From contig CAWCAJ010000012.1 in NCBI GenBank assembly GCA_963793465.1, positions 1 to 64,000 on the forward strand: a stretch of 64,000 nt of DNA, given 5' to 3'. This document shows, one piece after another, positions 45,777 to 54,061 of this stretch (its first letter is position 1; every line of letters starts with the position of its first letter). The stretch comes from CAJQPP01 sp963793465 (GTDB taxonomy: Bacteria; Planctomycetota; Planctomycetia; Pirellulales; Pirellulaceae). The translations under genes were made by a program, and so were the position numbers. The notes under the pieces are model-generated. The model searched no databases. It saw only the letters and a list, made by a program, of their open reading frames with translations, and was not told where the DNA came from.

Positions 45777-47498
45777 GTGGCAACGACACGCACCAAGAAA
45801 ATACTGTGTGTAACGGACGACATGTTTCAACAGCACGGGTTGCCGCTCGAGCTACCCGACTGGTGCGATGTTGTCAAAGTGAACATCCGGGATCTGGACG
45901 ACCGCATATTCAATGAAGAGTACGACGGCTATTTCATTCTGAACGAGCAAGAAGGGCCCCAATGGCAATTTTGGCACCTGCTGCAGAATTCGGCGATTTT
46001 TGACCGGATCCCGGACGGCTTCGCGGTCACGGATCGTAGCAACAAGATCGTTTGGGTGAACAACAGGCTGACCAGCTGGTTTAACAATCAACCGCTCGTC
46101 GGCCTTGATTTTTTTGATGCCCTGGGGCGACCCGAGATCATTGGTGAAAGCAGCAACCCCTTGGCATCGGCGCTGAGAACCAACACTCCCCATGCTTGCT
46201 CACTGAAATGTGATACGCGGACTTTTTACCGCCTGCGGGTTGCGCCGGTCAGCGTGGATGGTCAGGAGCCATCCCACAATCTGATCATCATCAGCGATGT
46301 GTCCGACGAAATTCTGCATGTGCAGAAGCTGGAAGCAATTCACAACGCAGGTTCGGAACTCGCCGATTTGACTCCGGAAGAAGTCTGCCGGATGAATATC
46401 GAGGAACGGATCGAGTTGTTGAAGCTCAATATCCTGCACTACACCCAGGACCTGTTGGGCTATGACGTGGTGGAGATCCGTCTGATCGACCGCAAGACCA
46501 ATCAATGTGTGACGTTGCTGAGTGAGGGCATCGACTCGGAGGAAAGCAAGCAACCGTTGTTCGCGGAAGCCCAGGGGAATGGCGTGACAGGTTTCGTTTC
46601 TGCCACCGGCAAAAGTTACCTGTGCGAAGACACTACCAGCGATCGCCTGTACCTGGACGGTTTGATTGGAGCCAAGAGTTCCTTGACCGTGCCGTTGATG
46701 CTGCACGATCAAGTGATCGGGTCCTTCAATGTGGAAAGCCCCCAGATTGGCGCCTTCACCGAAGCGGACCTGCAGTTACTGCAGATTTTTTCCAAAGACA
46801 TCGCTCGAGCGCTGAATACGCTGGAGTTGCTGGTCACCGAAAAAACGAGTTCGGCCCAAGCCAGTCTGGAAGCGATTGAGACCGCCGTCGGATTGCCGAT
46901 CGACGAAATCCTGAACGATACCGTGCATTTGATTGAGAACTACATCGGCCAGGACGCCAATGTCGCGAGGCGATTGAGACGCATTCTCAAGAACTCACGC
47001 GAGATCAAACAGGTGATTCATAATGCGCGGGAAGAGATGACCTATGGGGAATCGGTTCCCGAATCCATGCAGAGCCACCAGCGTCCATTATTGCGAAATT
47101 GTCGGGTCCTGGTTGTGGACTGCTCCGACGAGGTACGCAATCTCGCGCATTTGTTGCTGGAGCCGTATGGATGCATCGTGGAAACAGCCCATGAAGGCCA
47201 GGAAGCAATCCTGATGGTGCGGAACAGTGATCCGGGGATGCCTTACAATGCCATCATTGCCGACATTCGCTTGCCGGATTTGTCAGGTTACGAGATCCTG
47301 ACCCAGTTGAAAGAGTTCATGGATGACCCGCCTTTGGCGTTGATGACCGGCTTTGGGTACGACCCCGCCCATTCCATTGTAAAAGCCCGGCAAGCGGGAC
47401 TGAAACCCTATGCCGTGCTGTACAAGCCATTCAAATTGGAACAGTTGTTGGAAACGATCGAGCGTTTGTTGCAACCCGACACGCCGGATCTGGCTTGA
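45777..47498 (+). CDS. PAS-GAF-REC signalling protein
   Basis: GTG 45777 after AGGA begins VATTRTKKILCVTDDMFQQH, which looks like an N-terminal receiver-like strand; the frame to 45714 includes an intergenic repeat. Domains in order are an atypical N-terminal segment, PAS (ILQNSAIFDRIPDGFAVTDR around residues 80-170), GAF (about 225-370, with LLSEGIDSEESKQPLFAEAQ and GFVSATGKSYLCEDTTSDRL), a helical linker and a receiver (LRNCRVLVVDCSDEVRNLAH; phospho-site Asp in AIIADIRLPDLSGYEI; LYKPFKLEQLLETIE). The helical linker resembles a degenerate kinase dimer helix without ATPase. So it receives rather than sends phosphate. Partner unknown. Confidence 0.8.
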   Translation: MATTRTKKILCVTDDMFQQHGLPLELPDWCDVVKVNIRDLDDRIFNEEYDGYFILNEQEGPQWQFWHLLQNSAIFDRIPDGFAVTDRSNKIVWVNNRLTSWFNNQPLVGLDFFDALGRPEIIGESSNPLASALRTNTPHACSLKCDTRTFYRLRVAPVSVDGQEPSHNLIIISDVSDEILHVQKLEAIHNAGSELADLTPEEVCRMNIEERIELLKLNILHYTQDLLGYDVVEIRLIDRKTNQCVTLLSEGIDSEESKQPLFAEAQGNGVTGFVSATGKSYLCEDTTSDRLYLDGLIGAKSSLTVPLMLHDQVIGSFNVESPQIGAFTEADLQLLQIFSKDIARALNTLELLVTEKTSSAQASLEAIETAVGLPIDEILNDTVHLIENYIGQDANVARRLRRILKNSREIKQVIHNAREEMTYGESVPESMQSHQRPLLRNCRVLVVDCSDEVRNLAHLLLEPYGCIVETAHEGQEAILMVRNSDPGMPYNAIIADIRLPDLSGYEILTQLKEFMDDPPLALMTGFGYDPAHSIVKARQAGLKPYAVLYKPFKLEQLLETIERLLQPDTPDLA

Positions 47499-47637
47499 CC
47501 CAACGGCCCAGACCCAACGGCCCAGACCCAACGGCCCAGACCCAACGGCCCAGACCCAACGGCCCAGACCCAACGGCCCAGACCCATCGGCCCAGACCCA
47601 ACGGCCCTGAACCAAAGGCCCTGAACCAAAGGCCCTG
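47498..47637. repeat. 14-bp tandem array, ten units
   Basis: Six exact units of ACCCAACGGCCCAG are followed by four variants (ACCCATCGGCCCAG, ACCCAACGGCCCTG, and AACCAAAGGCCCTG twice). The array begins at the last base of the PAS-GAF-REC stop and ends five bases before the next gene. It takes the place of its ribosome site. Confidence 0.95.
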
Positions 47638-47645
47638 AACCCTTG

Positions 47646-48776
47646 ATGTCGGGATTTGAGATACTCTTGTTGCCGTTCGCGCTGGTAGGTCATTTGGGTA
47701 TCTGGTGCGCCGTCTTTAACCAGGTTCATGCAACCGGCTGGCCACGTTGGCTTCGCAAGACCACCGAAAAACTCACCTATCTGACTGTCGTCGGCGGGGC
47801 ATTGCTTCTCACATTTCCCGACTTGTCCGGCAAAACCGGGGTTCCCTACGCTGAATTCTATCAATGGCTATGCCTGTCCGCCTGTGGCCTGCTGTCATTG
47901 CGCTGGCTGATTCGCATGCTGTTTCGATCTGAGCCGGAAGAAGCCAGCATCACCGCTTGTCGAACCGTTGACATTGGGGCGCTGATGCAATCCCCTCGGT
48001 GGCATGGGACGCAAGCTTGGTGGTTGTCACGGGTACCCGGAAATCAGTCCCTGTTTTTGTCGATCGAGTCCCGTGACTTTCGATTGCCTGGTTGGCCAGC
48101 CGGACTGGATGGCTTGAAGGTGGCCCATTTGTCCGATTTGCACTTCAACGGCAAAATCAGCCGGGAGTACTTCGAAAAGGTCGTTGAGCAATGCAATGCG
48201 TGGCAGCCGGATGTCGTGCTCTTGACCGGAGATATCGTCGACAAAGCGGCCTGTTTGGACTGGATTCCCGATACCTTGGCACACCTGGAATCAGCACTCG
48301 GCAAGTTCTACATCCTGGGTAACCATGATCAGCGTATCCGGGATGTCAGCCGGCTTCATACCGGCATGGAAAAAGCGGGATTCCAACGGGCCAGTTCCCA
48401 ATGGCGATCCGTTGATTTTGGAGGCCAGCGGTTCTTTCTGGCAGGCGATGAACAGCCCTGGTTTGAAGGGGGCAAGAACCTGGTTGGCCCGCCGGGACCG
48501 GCCGTGCTGTTGGCGCACTCGCCGGACCGCATCGACACCGCCAGCCGATTGGGGATCGACCTGGTATTGGCCGGTCATTGTCATGGAGGGCAAATTCGGG
48601 TTCCCTGGGTCGGCGCGGTCGTATCGCCCAGCAAATATGGTGTGCGATTCGCCAGCGGCACGTTCAAGATCCGACAAACGCTGATGCATGTTTCGCGTGG
48701 AGTATCCGCCGACGATCCCATTCGCCTGAATTGCCCTCCCGAGTTGAGCTTGATTTGCTTGCGGAGTCCCCAGTGA
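47646..48776 (+). CDS. Membrane calcineurin-like phosphoesterase (YaeI-like)
   Basis: ATG 47646 gives MSGFEILLLPFALVGHLGIW; TTG 47643 is possible. N-terminal helices (three, to about residue 100) are followed by the metallophosphatase core: VAHLSDLHFNG, VVLLTGDIVDKAACLDW, YILGNHDQRIRD, AVLLAHSPDRID and VLAGHCHGGQIRVPWVGAVV. All two-metal ligands are present. Relatives cleave UDP-diacylglucosamine or other lipid-linked pyrophosphates. A lipid or envelope substrate at the inner membrane is therefore likely. There is no clear ribosome site; the 14-bp array precedes it directly. Confidence 0.85.
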   Translation: MSGFEILLLPFALVGHLGIWCAVFNQVHATGWPRWLRKTTEKLTYLTVVGGALLLTFPDLSGKTGVPYAEFYQWLCLSACGLLSLRWLIRMLFRSEPEEASITACRTVDIGALMQSPRWHGTQAWWLSRVPGNQSLFLSIESRDFRLPGWPAGLDGLKVAHLSDLHFNGKISREYFEKVVEQCNAWQPDVVLLTGDIVDKAACLDWIPDTLAHLESALGKFYILGNHDQRIRDVSRLHTGMEKAGFQRASSQWRSVDFGGQRFFLAGDEQPWFEGGKNLVGPPGPAVLLAHSPDRIDTASRLGIDLVLAGHCHGGQIRVPWVGAVVSPSKYGVRFASGTFKIRQTLMHVSRGVSADDPIRLNCPPELSLICLRSPQ

Positions 48777-48783
48777 GTCGAAT

Positions 48784-48823
48784 CATTTGCCCATTTGCCC
48801 ATTTGCCCATTTGCCCATTTGCC
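48784..48823. repeat. 8-bp tandem repeat, five units
   Basis: CATTTGCC is repeated five times just past the phosphoesterase stop. The unit resembles a slipped-strand microsatellite. Confidence 0.9.
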
Positions 48824-48933
48824 AAACGGTTTGCTCCAGCAAATCGAGGCGGGACACCCCAATCGGTAAGGATCCGGTCACCCCAAACTCCTGATACCAG
48901 CCGCCGGTAGCGATGGCTGTTGCAGTGGTTTCT

Positions 48934-50046
48934 TTAGCCCTTCTGGCGATCCCGGTCACCTCGATTGTCTTCCTTGAGGTTTCTGAGCTTCTCTCGCAGC
49001 TGATTGATCTTGTCCTCCAGGTCATCAATCTCGTCGCTCAGTTCATTGGAAGGCGTGCGATTCCGGTCTCGACTGGGGGCGGGGTTATCACGCATCGAGT
49101 CAGCTCGATCACGTGGCTGCCGATCACGTGGCTGCCGGTCGCGAGGCCCGACCGTGCTGCTCCCAGCTCCCTCCGCCGGGCCATCTGCCGTGGACGGCCT
49201 CCGTGGCGCGCCTCTTCGGCCGCGGGGCCGAGTTTGATCATCCCTGTCTGCCGTCGTCGATGGATCCCCGGACGCATCTGGCTCGTCGACCCTGGCTGGC
49301 CCATCCAGGTTACCCCGGTTGCGACGATTGCCTTGTGGATCCCGATCGCGATTTGGCTGTACGTCTCGTTCCCGGTTAGGTCGCTGGGGAGCCCGATCCG
49401 GTAAGCGATTCTCGGCGTCGATCAGGTCCTGCACCTGTTCCGCCAACTCCGTTTCACCGGCATCCAGCAAGGCATCGAAAGCGCGATTCAAATCCTGTAA
49501 TCGTCGGGACTGGCCCCTGCGAGGGTTGTCCCTGGTGCGATCGGGATCGGCCATCCAGTCATTTTCGTTCCGGTTATTGTCATTTGGGTTTGGGTTCGCA
49601 CGGCGTTCCCGCTGTTGACGTTCCTCGTCCATGTTCAATCCGTCGAGACCCCCCACCTGGGGATTGGCAACTTGTCGTCGACGGCCTGGTAGGGAACGGT
49701 TATCTTGGGCACCTCCGCGACGCGTATTTCGAGACTCACCCTCCGCGGCGTCTTTCAGTGCACGCAATTGCCGATTCAGCTCATTCAATTTTTGCAGGCT
49801 GGCATAGGCGGCGTCGATATCCTGTCGCAACTTGTCTGCCCGAGCACGGTCGTCTGTGGCCATTGCCTCCTTCAACTGCTCCTCCAGGACACCGATAGTA
49901 TTTTGCTCGACATCGATCATGGATTGCACCTCGTCCAGTCGATCCCGGATTTGATCGGTTTGTTCTGTTTGCCCAGACTGGGCCGTCAAGGAATGGCAAC
50001 TGCAGGCGGTCAACAGCAATGCCAGAGAGAATTTGAGAAGATACAT
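48934..50046 (-). CDS. Secreted low-complexity coiled-coil protein
   Basis: The product has 370 residues. A signal peptide (FSLALLLTACSCHSLTAQ) is followed by a coiled coil (IRDRLDEVQSMIDVEQNTIG, LQKLNELNRQLRALKDAAEG). The middle (about 105-320) is rich in Arg, Asp, Asn and Pro and probably disordered; it includes the repeat PRDRQPRDRQPRDR. A second coiled coil ends it (LSDEIDDLEDKINQLREKLR). No enzyme motif is seen. It could bridge layers of the cell envelope or bind nucleic acid or polyanions outside the cytoplasm. The next gene upstream encodes a BBP7 outer-membrane protein. Confidence 0.6.
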   Translation of the reverse strand: MYLLKFSLALLLTACSCHSLTAQSGQTEQTDQIRDRLDEVQSMIDVEQNTIGVLEEQLKEAMATDDRARADKLRQDIDAAYASLQKLNELNRQLRALKDAAEGESRNTRRGGAQDNRSLPGRRRQVANPQVGGLDGLNMDEERQQRERRANPNPNDNNRNENDWMADPDRTRDNPRRGQSRRLQDLNRAFDALLDAGETELAEQVQDLIDAENRLPDRAPQRPNRERDVQPNRDRDPQGNRRNRGNLDGPARVDEPDASGDPSTTADRDDQTRPRGRRGAPRRPSTADGPAEGAGSSTVGPRDRQPRDRQPRDRADSMRDNPAPSRDRNRTPSNELSDEIDDLEDKINQLREKLRNLKEDNRGDRDRQKG

Positions 50047-50174
50047 TTTTGGTTCCTGAACGGGGTAGGGCGAGAGTTAACGGCCTGCCCCATTATTCGA
50101 CATCGCCTGGCTGAGAACAACCAGAAAAGCACTCGCCGGCGGCGCGGGAAAACTCGGCAAAGGGGTCCCGGGAA

Positions 50175-50202
50175 CGAAAAAAGCCGGGTGATGACCCGGC
50201 TT
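50175..50202 (-). terminator. Intrinsic terminator of the BBP7 gene
   Basis: On the minus strand AAGCCGGGT-CATC-ACCCGGCTT forms a perfect 9-bp stem followed by six T, about 30 bases past the stop at 50231. Confidence 0.85.
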
Positions 50203-50230
50203 GGCAGAGACAAGGACGACGAACCCGGCC

Positions 50231-51973
50231 TTATCGATAAATTTCGAAACCCACGGAAGGGCCATGGAAAAGGGCATCTCCCGAGTTTTCTATCAGCGGT
50301 GCCACGTTGCCAAGCCGCGGACTGAACATGCTTTCCGCATCGTAGATATTGAACAGGGCGAACACTTCGTAGCCGGCCCGGAAACGGATGTTGGGAGTCA
50401 GTTTATAGCGGCCCCAGATACCGAATTCGGCATTCCAGGCGAATTCAGTCTGTTCCACGTTGTTGAAGCCGCGGATGGCACCGGCATTGATGTGCTGGAC
50501 CGTATTGCTGGCGGCATTGGCGTATCCACCGATTTTGGCTCCATACGAAAAGCTCAGGCGGTATCCGATGTCGTAGAGGATTTCCATGCCGCCCTGGGCT
50601 CCAAACAATTGGTTTTCGCCACGGATCTGGTGATAGCCACTTTCGCCAGCGGCATTGGCCATCGACAACCGAAAGTCATCCTGAAAATCGATGTAGCGTA
50701 GTCCCCAAAATGCCTTGGCAACATCCGATCCCCACCAGGTCCGATTGACTTCCAGCGAGTGCAGTTGGGTTTTGTGCCATTGCTGGGCATAGGTTCCGTT
50801 TCGAAAAGCCGTAAAGGCATCGTTGGGCAGGTTGTTTTGGCTCAAGGGAAACAGGGCGCCTATCAGTGCTGGAGACTGAGTGGCTTGTGTGGAGGATGTG
50901 ATCAGTGGGTCCAGTTGCATGTAGCTGACCTCAAAACCCCGCGTCGAATCACGTTTTTTGCCAAGTGTAATTCGTGCCCCTGCATTAAAATCGTAGTCGC
51001 CGATCGTGGAAATATTGCTGGCCCGGAAGACACCGTCGTTACGACTCCAATAGAGTGCGTCAAAGATTCCATAGTATCGGGAGGCAGTAATGAAACCGCA
51101 GCAATCGAAGGTGCTGTCGCGGGAGCCGTAATCCACAGACACGCCGGCCTGCAGGTCATGAGCATACGGATCCGTGGATTCAAAATAGTTTCCGCCAGCG
51201 GCGGCACCCATGGGCATTTGCGAACCGTTGTAGTCAATCAGGCCCTGGCCGGTCACCGCGGCTTGTCCACCTATCGATGGAGCGCCTGGCAGCGGCATCG
51301 ACTGCATGGGAATCATGTTGCTGCCCGGCGACGGCACGATGTTGGGTACCGGCACGGGCATCAAAGATGAATCGCTCGGCGAATCGGCTTGAGGTGAGTT
51401 GTAGGCGGTGCTGCTGATCGCGGATGGCAACATATTATTGGCTTGAATGAATTCCGCGATTCGGCGTTCCCCATCGGTGGGAAAATTTCTGCCCTTCTGC
51501 ATGGTGGAAGGCGACAGGTCCGGGTGGGAGGCGGTTGGCTGGCTGGCCGCCGGACCGACGCTTGGCAAGGTCGTCGCAGCGACCTGCACAATCGGCGGGG
51601 CTGTGGCCTGGTTGGTCTGAGGCATGGCCGCCAGCACAGAATGCTGTGCTGGCAGGTTGGGATGATTACCTGGCCCCGTTTGCGGCACGGCGTTGCCTGC
51701 GGCCGTCTGGTTGCCAGCACTTTGGGTTGCGGCAGCAGCCGAAATGATGGGTGGCAGTTGGTCGTCCGGGTAAGACCCAGGCATCTGCGTGGCAGCGATG
51801 ATGGGCGGCAGTTCACCTGCGGTCGCAGCAGCCGTCCCGGAAACGTTCGGCGGCAGTGCTTGCGGAACCGGGTGGAGCTGTTGGCCCGTCAAAAGGGTGC
51901 AGCAGCAGGAAGTACCCACAAGACACGCGGTGGCCAGTGAGCGGAATGTGATTTTTCGTGCAAACATTTTCAT
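50231..51973 (-). CDS. BBP7-family outer-membrane beta-barrel protein
   Basis: The product has 580 residues with a signal peptide (about 1-30; two Cys runs, LVGTSCCCTLL). A Pro/Ala/Gln/Ser-rich, likely flexible stretch covers about 30-230. The barrel domain begins near YGIFDALYWSRNDGVFRASN. It has alternating aromatic strands (RGFEVSYMQLDPLI, TQLHSLEVNRTWWGSDV, LRYIDFQDDFRLSMAN, RLSFSYGAKIGGYANAASNT) and ends in LFHGPSVGFEIYR, a typical C-terminal strand. BBP7 proteins are planctomycete-specific. The role is probably porin-like or structural. Confidence 0.8.
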   Translation of the reverse strand: MKMFARKITFRSLATACLVGTSCCCTLLTGQQLHPVPQALPPNVSGTAAATAGELPPIIAATQMPGSYPDDQLPPIISAAAATQSAGNQTAAGNAVPQTGPGNHPNLPAQHSVLAAMPQTNQATAPPIVQVAATTLPSVGPAASQPTASHPDLSPSTMQKGRNFPTDGERRIAEFIQANNMLPSAISSTAYNSPQADSPSDSSLMPVPVPNIVPSPGSNMIPMQSMPLPGAPSIGGQAAVTGQGLIDYNGSQMPMGAAAGGNYFESTDPYAHDLQAGVSVDYGSRDSTFDCCGFITASRYYGIFDALYWSRNDGVFRASNISTIGDYDFNAGARITLGKKRDSTRGFEVSYMQLDPLITSSTQATQSPALIGALFPLSQNNLPNDAFTAFRNGTYAQQWHKTQLHSLEVNRTWWGSDVAKAFWGLRYIDFQDDFRLSMANAAGESGYHQIRGENQLFGAQGGMEILYDIGYRLSFSYGAKIGGYANAASNTVQHINAGAIRGFNNVEQTEFAWNAEFGIWGRYKLTPNIRFRAGYEVFALFNIYDAESMFSPRLGNVAPLIENSGDALFHGPSVGFEIYR

Positions 51974-52394
51974 TGGGTCACGTGATCACGGAAGGCCAAT
52001 AGAAGTCGTAGGCGGTCCACGCAGCGAAGTACGCAAACCTGTTCTCTCGTATTGTCGGCCGATTCGGCGGTGCAACTTGTATCGATTTTGAGGATTTTCC
52101 GAACCCTGCTGATTTTTCGAACCAGGCGGTTCCGGGTTTCCCTCCGGTTTATCCGACTTATTGCACGGGGAGCGGTATAATCGAATTTGGGGATTGAAAC
52201 GGCCCATTTGCCGGTTTAGAAGAGCGGTCGGCGTTACCGACGGACCCGATTTGACCCCCTTCCCCGTGATGTTTCCCCTTAATCTCCGGCTTAGGGACTG
52301 TTAAAATGGGGTCTTGCAGGCGTGTCGCTGGCGTTCGGCCATGCCAGCAGACTCCTTCCATCTCACTTGTTGCACGTGGGTGATCGCAGAGATC
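51974..52394. other. Divergent intergenic region between BBP7 and TPR genes
   Basis: 421 bases. A TATAAT at 52176-52181 may be a -10 box on the plus strand, but no good -35 element is at the right distance. Otherwise nothing is recognised; the TPR start near 52395 has only a weak ribosome site. Confidence 0.35.
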
Positions 52395-54023
52395 ATGAAC
52401 TTTATTCTCTTTCAAATCAGGCAAATCCTTACGCTGTTGGCGGATGGTTTTCTGTTCCCTTTCCGGAAATTGCGGCAGCTGTGGTTCGATCCCAAGAATG
52501 GACGAGCCATTTTGTTTGGGTTACCGGCACTATTGGTGGCTTTGTTTGGAGTGACGATGGCTTTGGTGGCCATGAATTCCCATGATCGGTTCCTGAGCAA
52601 TTATGAAGTTGCCAAAGACCGCGCCGAAAAGCAGGAGAATTGGGATGAGGCCATTATCTACATGAGAAAGATCATGCAGCTACGTCCCAAGGATGACTCG
52701 GCCAAGTGGGAACTATCGAATCTGCTGATGAAAGACACGCGGGAAGAAACCTCTGATTCCAATAAGCGGATGGCCCTGGCCATCAAGCTCTCGCTGTCGC
52801 CTACGGACCGGCCGGGCTTTCCAGATGCTCAGGTCTGGCGAGCGAATCAGCTAACTAAACTTCTTCCCAACGAAAACACAACCAGGCAGGCGGTAAACCA
52901 ACTCCTGAATTTCGCCTTGGAATCGGATCCCAGGCATATCGATGCCAGGGTCATGAAGGCTGAGAAAATCCTGATCCCGGAAGGGAAGTTCGACGAAGCG
53001 CTGGATATCTACGAAGACCTGTTTGAAGATTATAAGGACTACTTTGTCAAGGTTGCCGAGCTCTGTGGGCAACTGGTTATGCAGGCCAGGCGACGTGATG
53101 ACGAAACCACAGCCAAGGCATATGAAACCAGGGCCAAGGATTGTTTGAATCTGGCCATCAAACGATACACGGCCGATTTGGAAAATGACCCCACCAACCT
53201 GTCCCATTTGAGACGCCGCGCCAACGCTTATGCCATGTTGCGGCAACACGAGGAAGGGGAAAAGTCATTGGAAGATGCGATTGCGGCCTCGCAAGTGCCA
53301 GCAGACCGCGCGGTTCTGGAAGTCGCGTTAAGTAGACTCTATCTGGCACACGCCAACAACTTGCAGGAAAATGGGAAGGTATTGGAATACTTGATTAAGG
53401 CACTGAACACCGATCCCGAAAACGCAACAGCCAAAATGCGATTGGCCGCCGTCGGATTCTCAAAAGCGCCGGAGGCCGCCGAAGCGTTGGCAGCCTATGA
53501 TCCCCGAGAAAATCCGGATGAGGCGCCGGATGTCGCCTTGCAGTTGGCGGGGACATATGAATTTCTTAACGGCGACCGACTGCTGGGGATTCGACTGCTG
53601 GAACTTGCCGTGCAGAAGAATGGCAACAACGATGGTGCTTTGAATAATTTGTCGTTTGCCGTTATGGAATCCGATCTGGATCGGGCTGCCGATCTGGCAG
53701 AACGTGCGGTCCGATTGCAATCACAAAACCCGCACTATCGGGAGACTCTGGCCAAGATCTATATGAAACAGGGCGACTGGACCCAAGCCACCAGCCAATT
53801 GGAGGTAGCGGAACGAGAAGTCAGGCGTTTTATTGACACGTATCAAGAATACAGGGTCCGGGCCAAGGGCGAACCAAATCCAGAGTTTGCTCAGCGTCTT
53901 CAAGCCATCAACCGGCTCAACCTTCTCGTCCATGAAGCATTGGTAGAGTGTTTCCAACAGCAGGGAATGGTCACCAATGCAGCCAATTACCAGAAAAAGC
54001 TTGACGAGTTGAAAACAAACTAA
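52395..54023 (+). CDS. TPR-repeat membrane protein 1
   Basis: ATG 52395 gives MNFILFQIRQILTLLADGFL; the 27 codons before it have a weaker start context. The product has 542 residues. A membrane helix at about 45-65 (AILFGLPALLVALFGVTMAL) is followed by about 10 TPR-like helix pairs, such as YEVAKDRAEKQENWDEAIIY, EKILIPEGKFDEALDIYEDL, RRRANAYAMLRQHEEGEKSL and ETLAKIYMKQGDWTQATSQL. The repeats probably face the periplasm and bind partner proteins. It is followed after 38 bases by a gene of the same plan. Confidence 0.75.
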   Translation: MNFILFQIRQILTLLADGFLFPFRKLRQLWFDPKNGRAILFGLPALLVALFGVTMALVAMNSHDRFLSNYEVAKDRAEKQENWDEAIIYMRKIMQLRPKDDSAKWELSNLLMKDTREETSDSNKRMALAIKLSLSPTDRPGFPDAQVWRANQLTKLLPNENTTRQAVNQLLNFALESDPRHIDARVMKAEKILIPEGKFDEALDIYEDLFEDYKDYFVKVAELCGQLVMQARRRDDETTAKAYETRAKDCLNLAIKRYTADLENDPTNLSHLRRRANAYAMLRQHEEGEKSLEDAIAASQVPADRAVLEVALSRLYLAHANNLQENGKVLEYLIKALNTDPENATAKMRLAAVGFSKAPEAAEALAAYDPRENPDEAPDVALQLAGTYEFLNGDRLLGIRLLELAVQKNGNNDGALNNLSFAVMESDLDRAADLAERAVRLQSQNPHYRETLAKIYMKQGDWTQATSQLEVAEREVRRFIDTYQEYRVRAKGEPNPEFAQRLQAINRLNLLVHEALVECFQQQGMVTNAANYQKKLDELKTN

Positions 54024-54061
54024 GCCGTCCAGCGATTCAGCCCAATTGAGGAAGGGTTCCC

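Noticed and set aside
47408..47629. Minus-strand repeat protein rich in Gly, Trp and Val
   Set aside because: It is a translation of the 14-bp array, which is not a multiple of three, and it overlaps the PAS-GAF-REC gene.
49004..49379. Plus-strand frames in the disordered-protein gene
   Set aside because: They are shadows caused by the GC-rich, low-complexity minus-strand gene.
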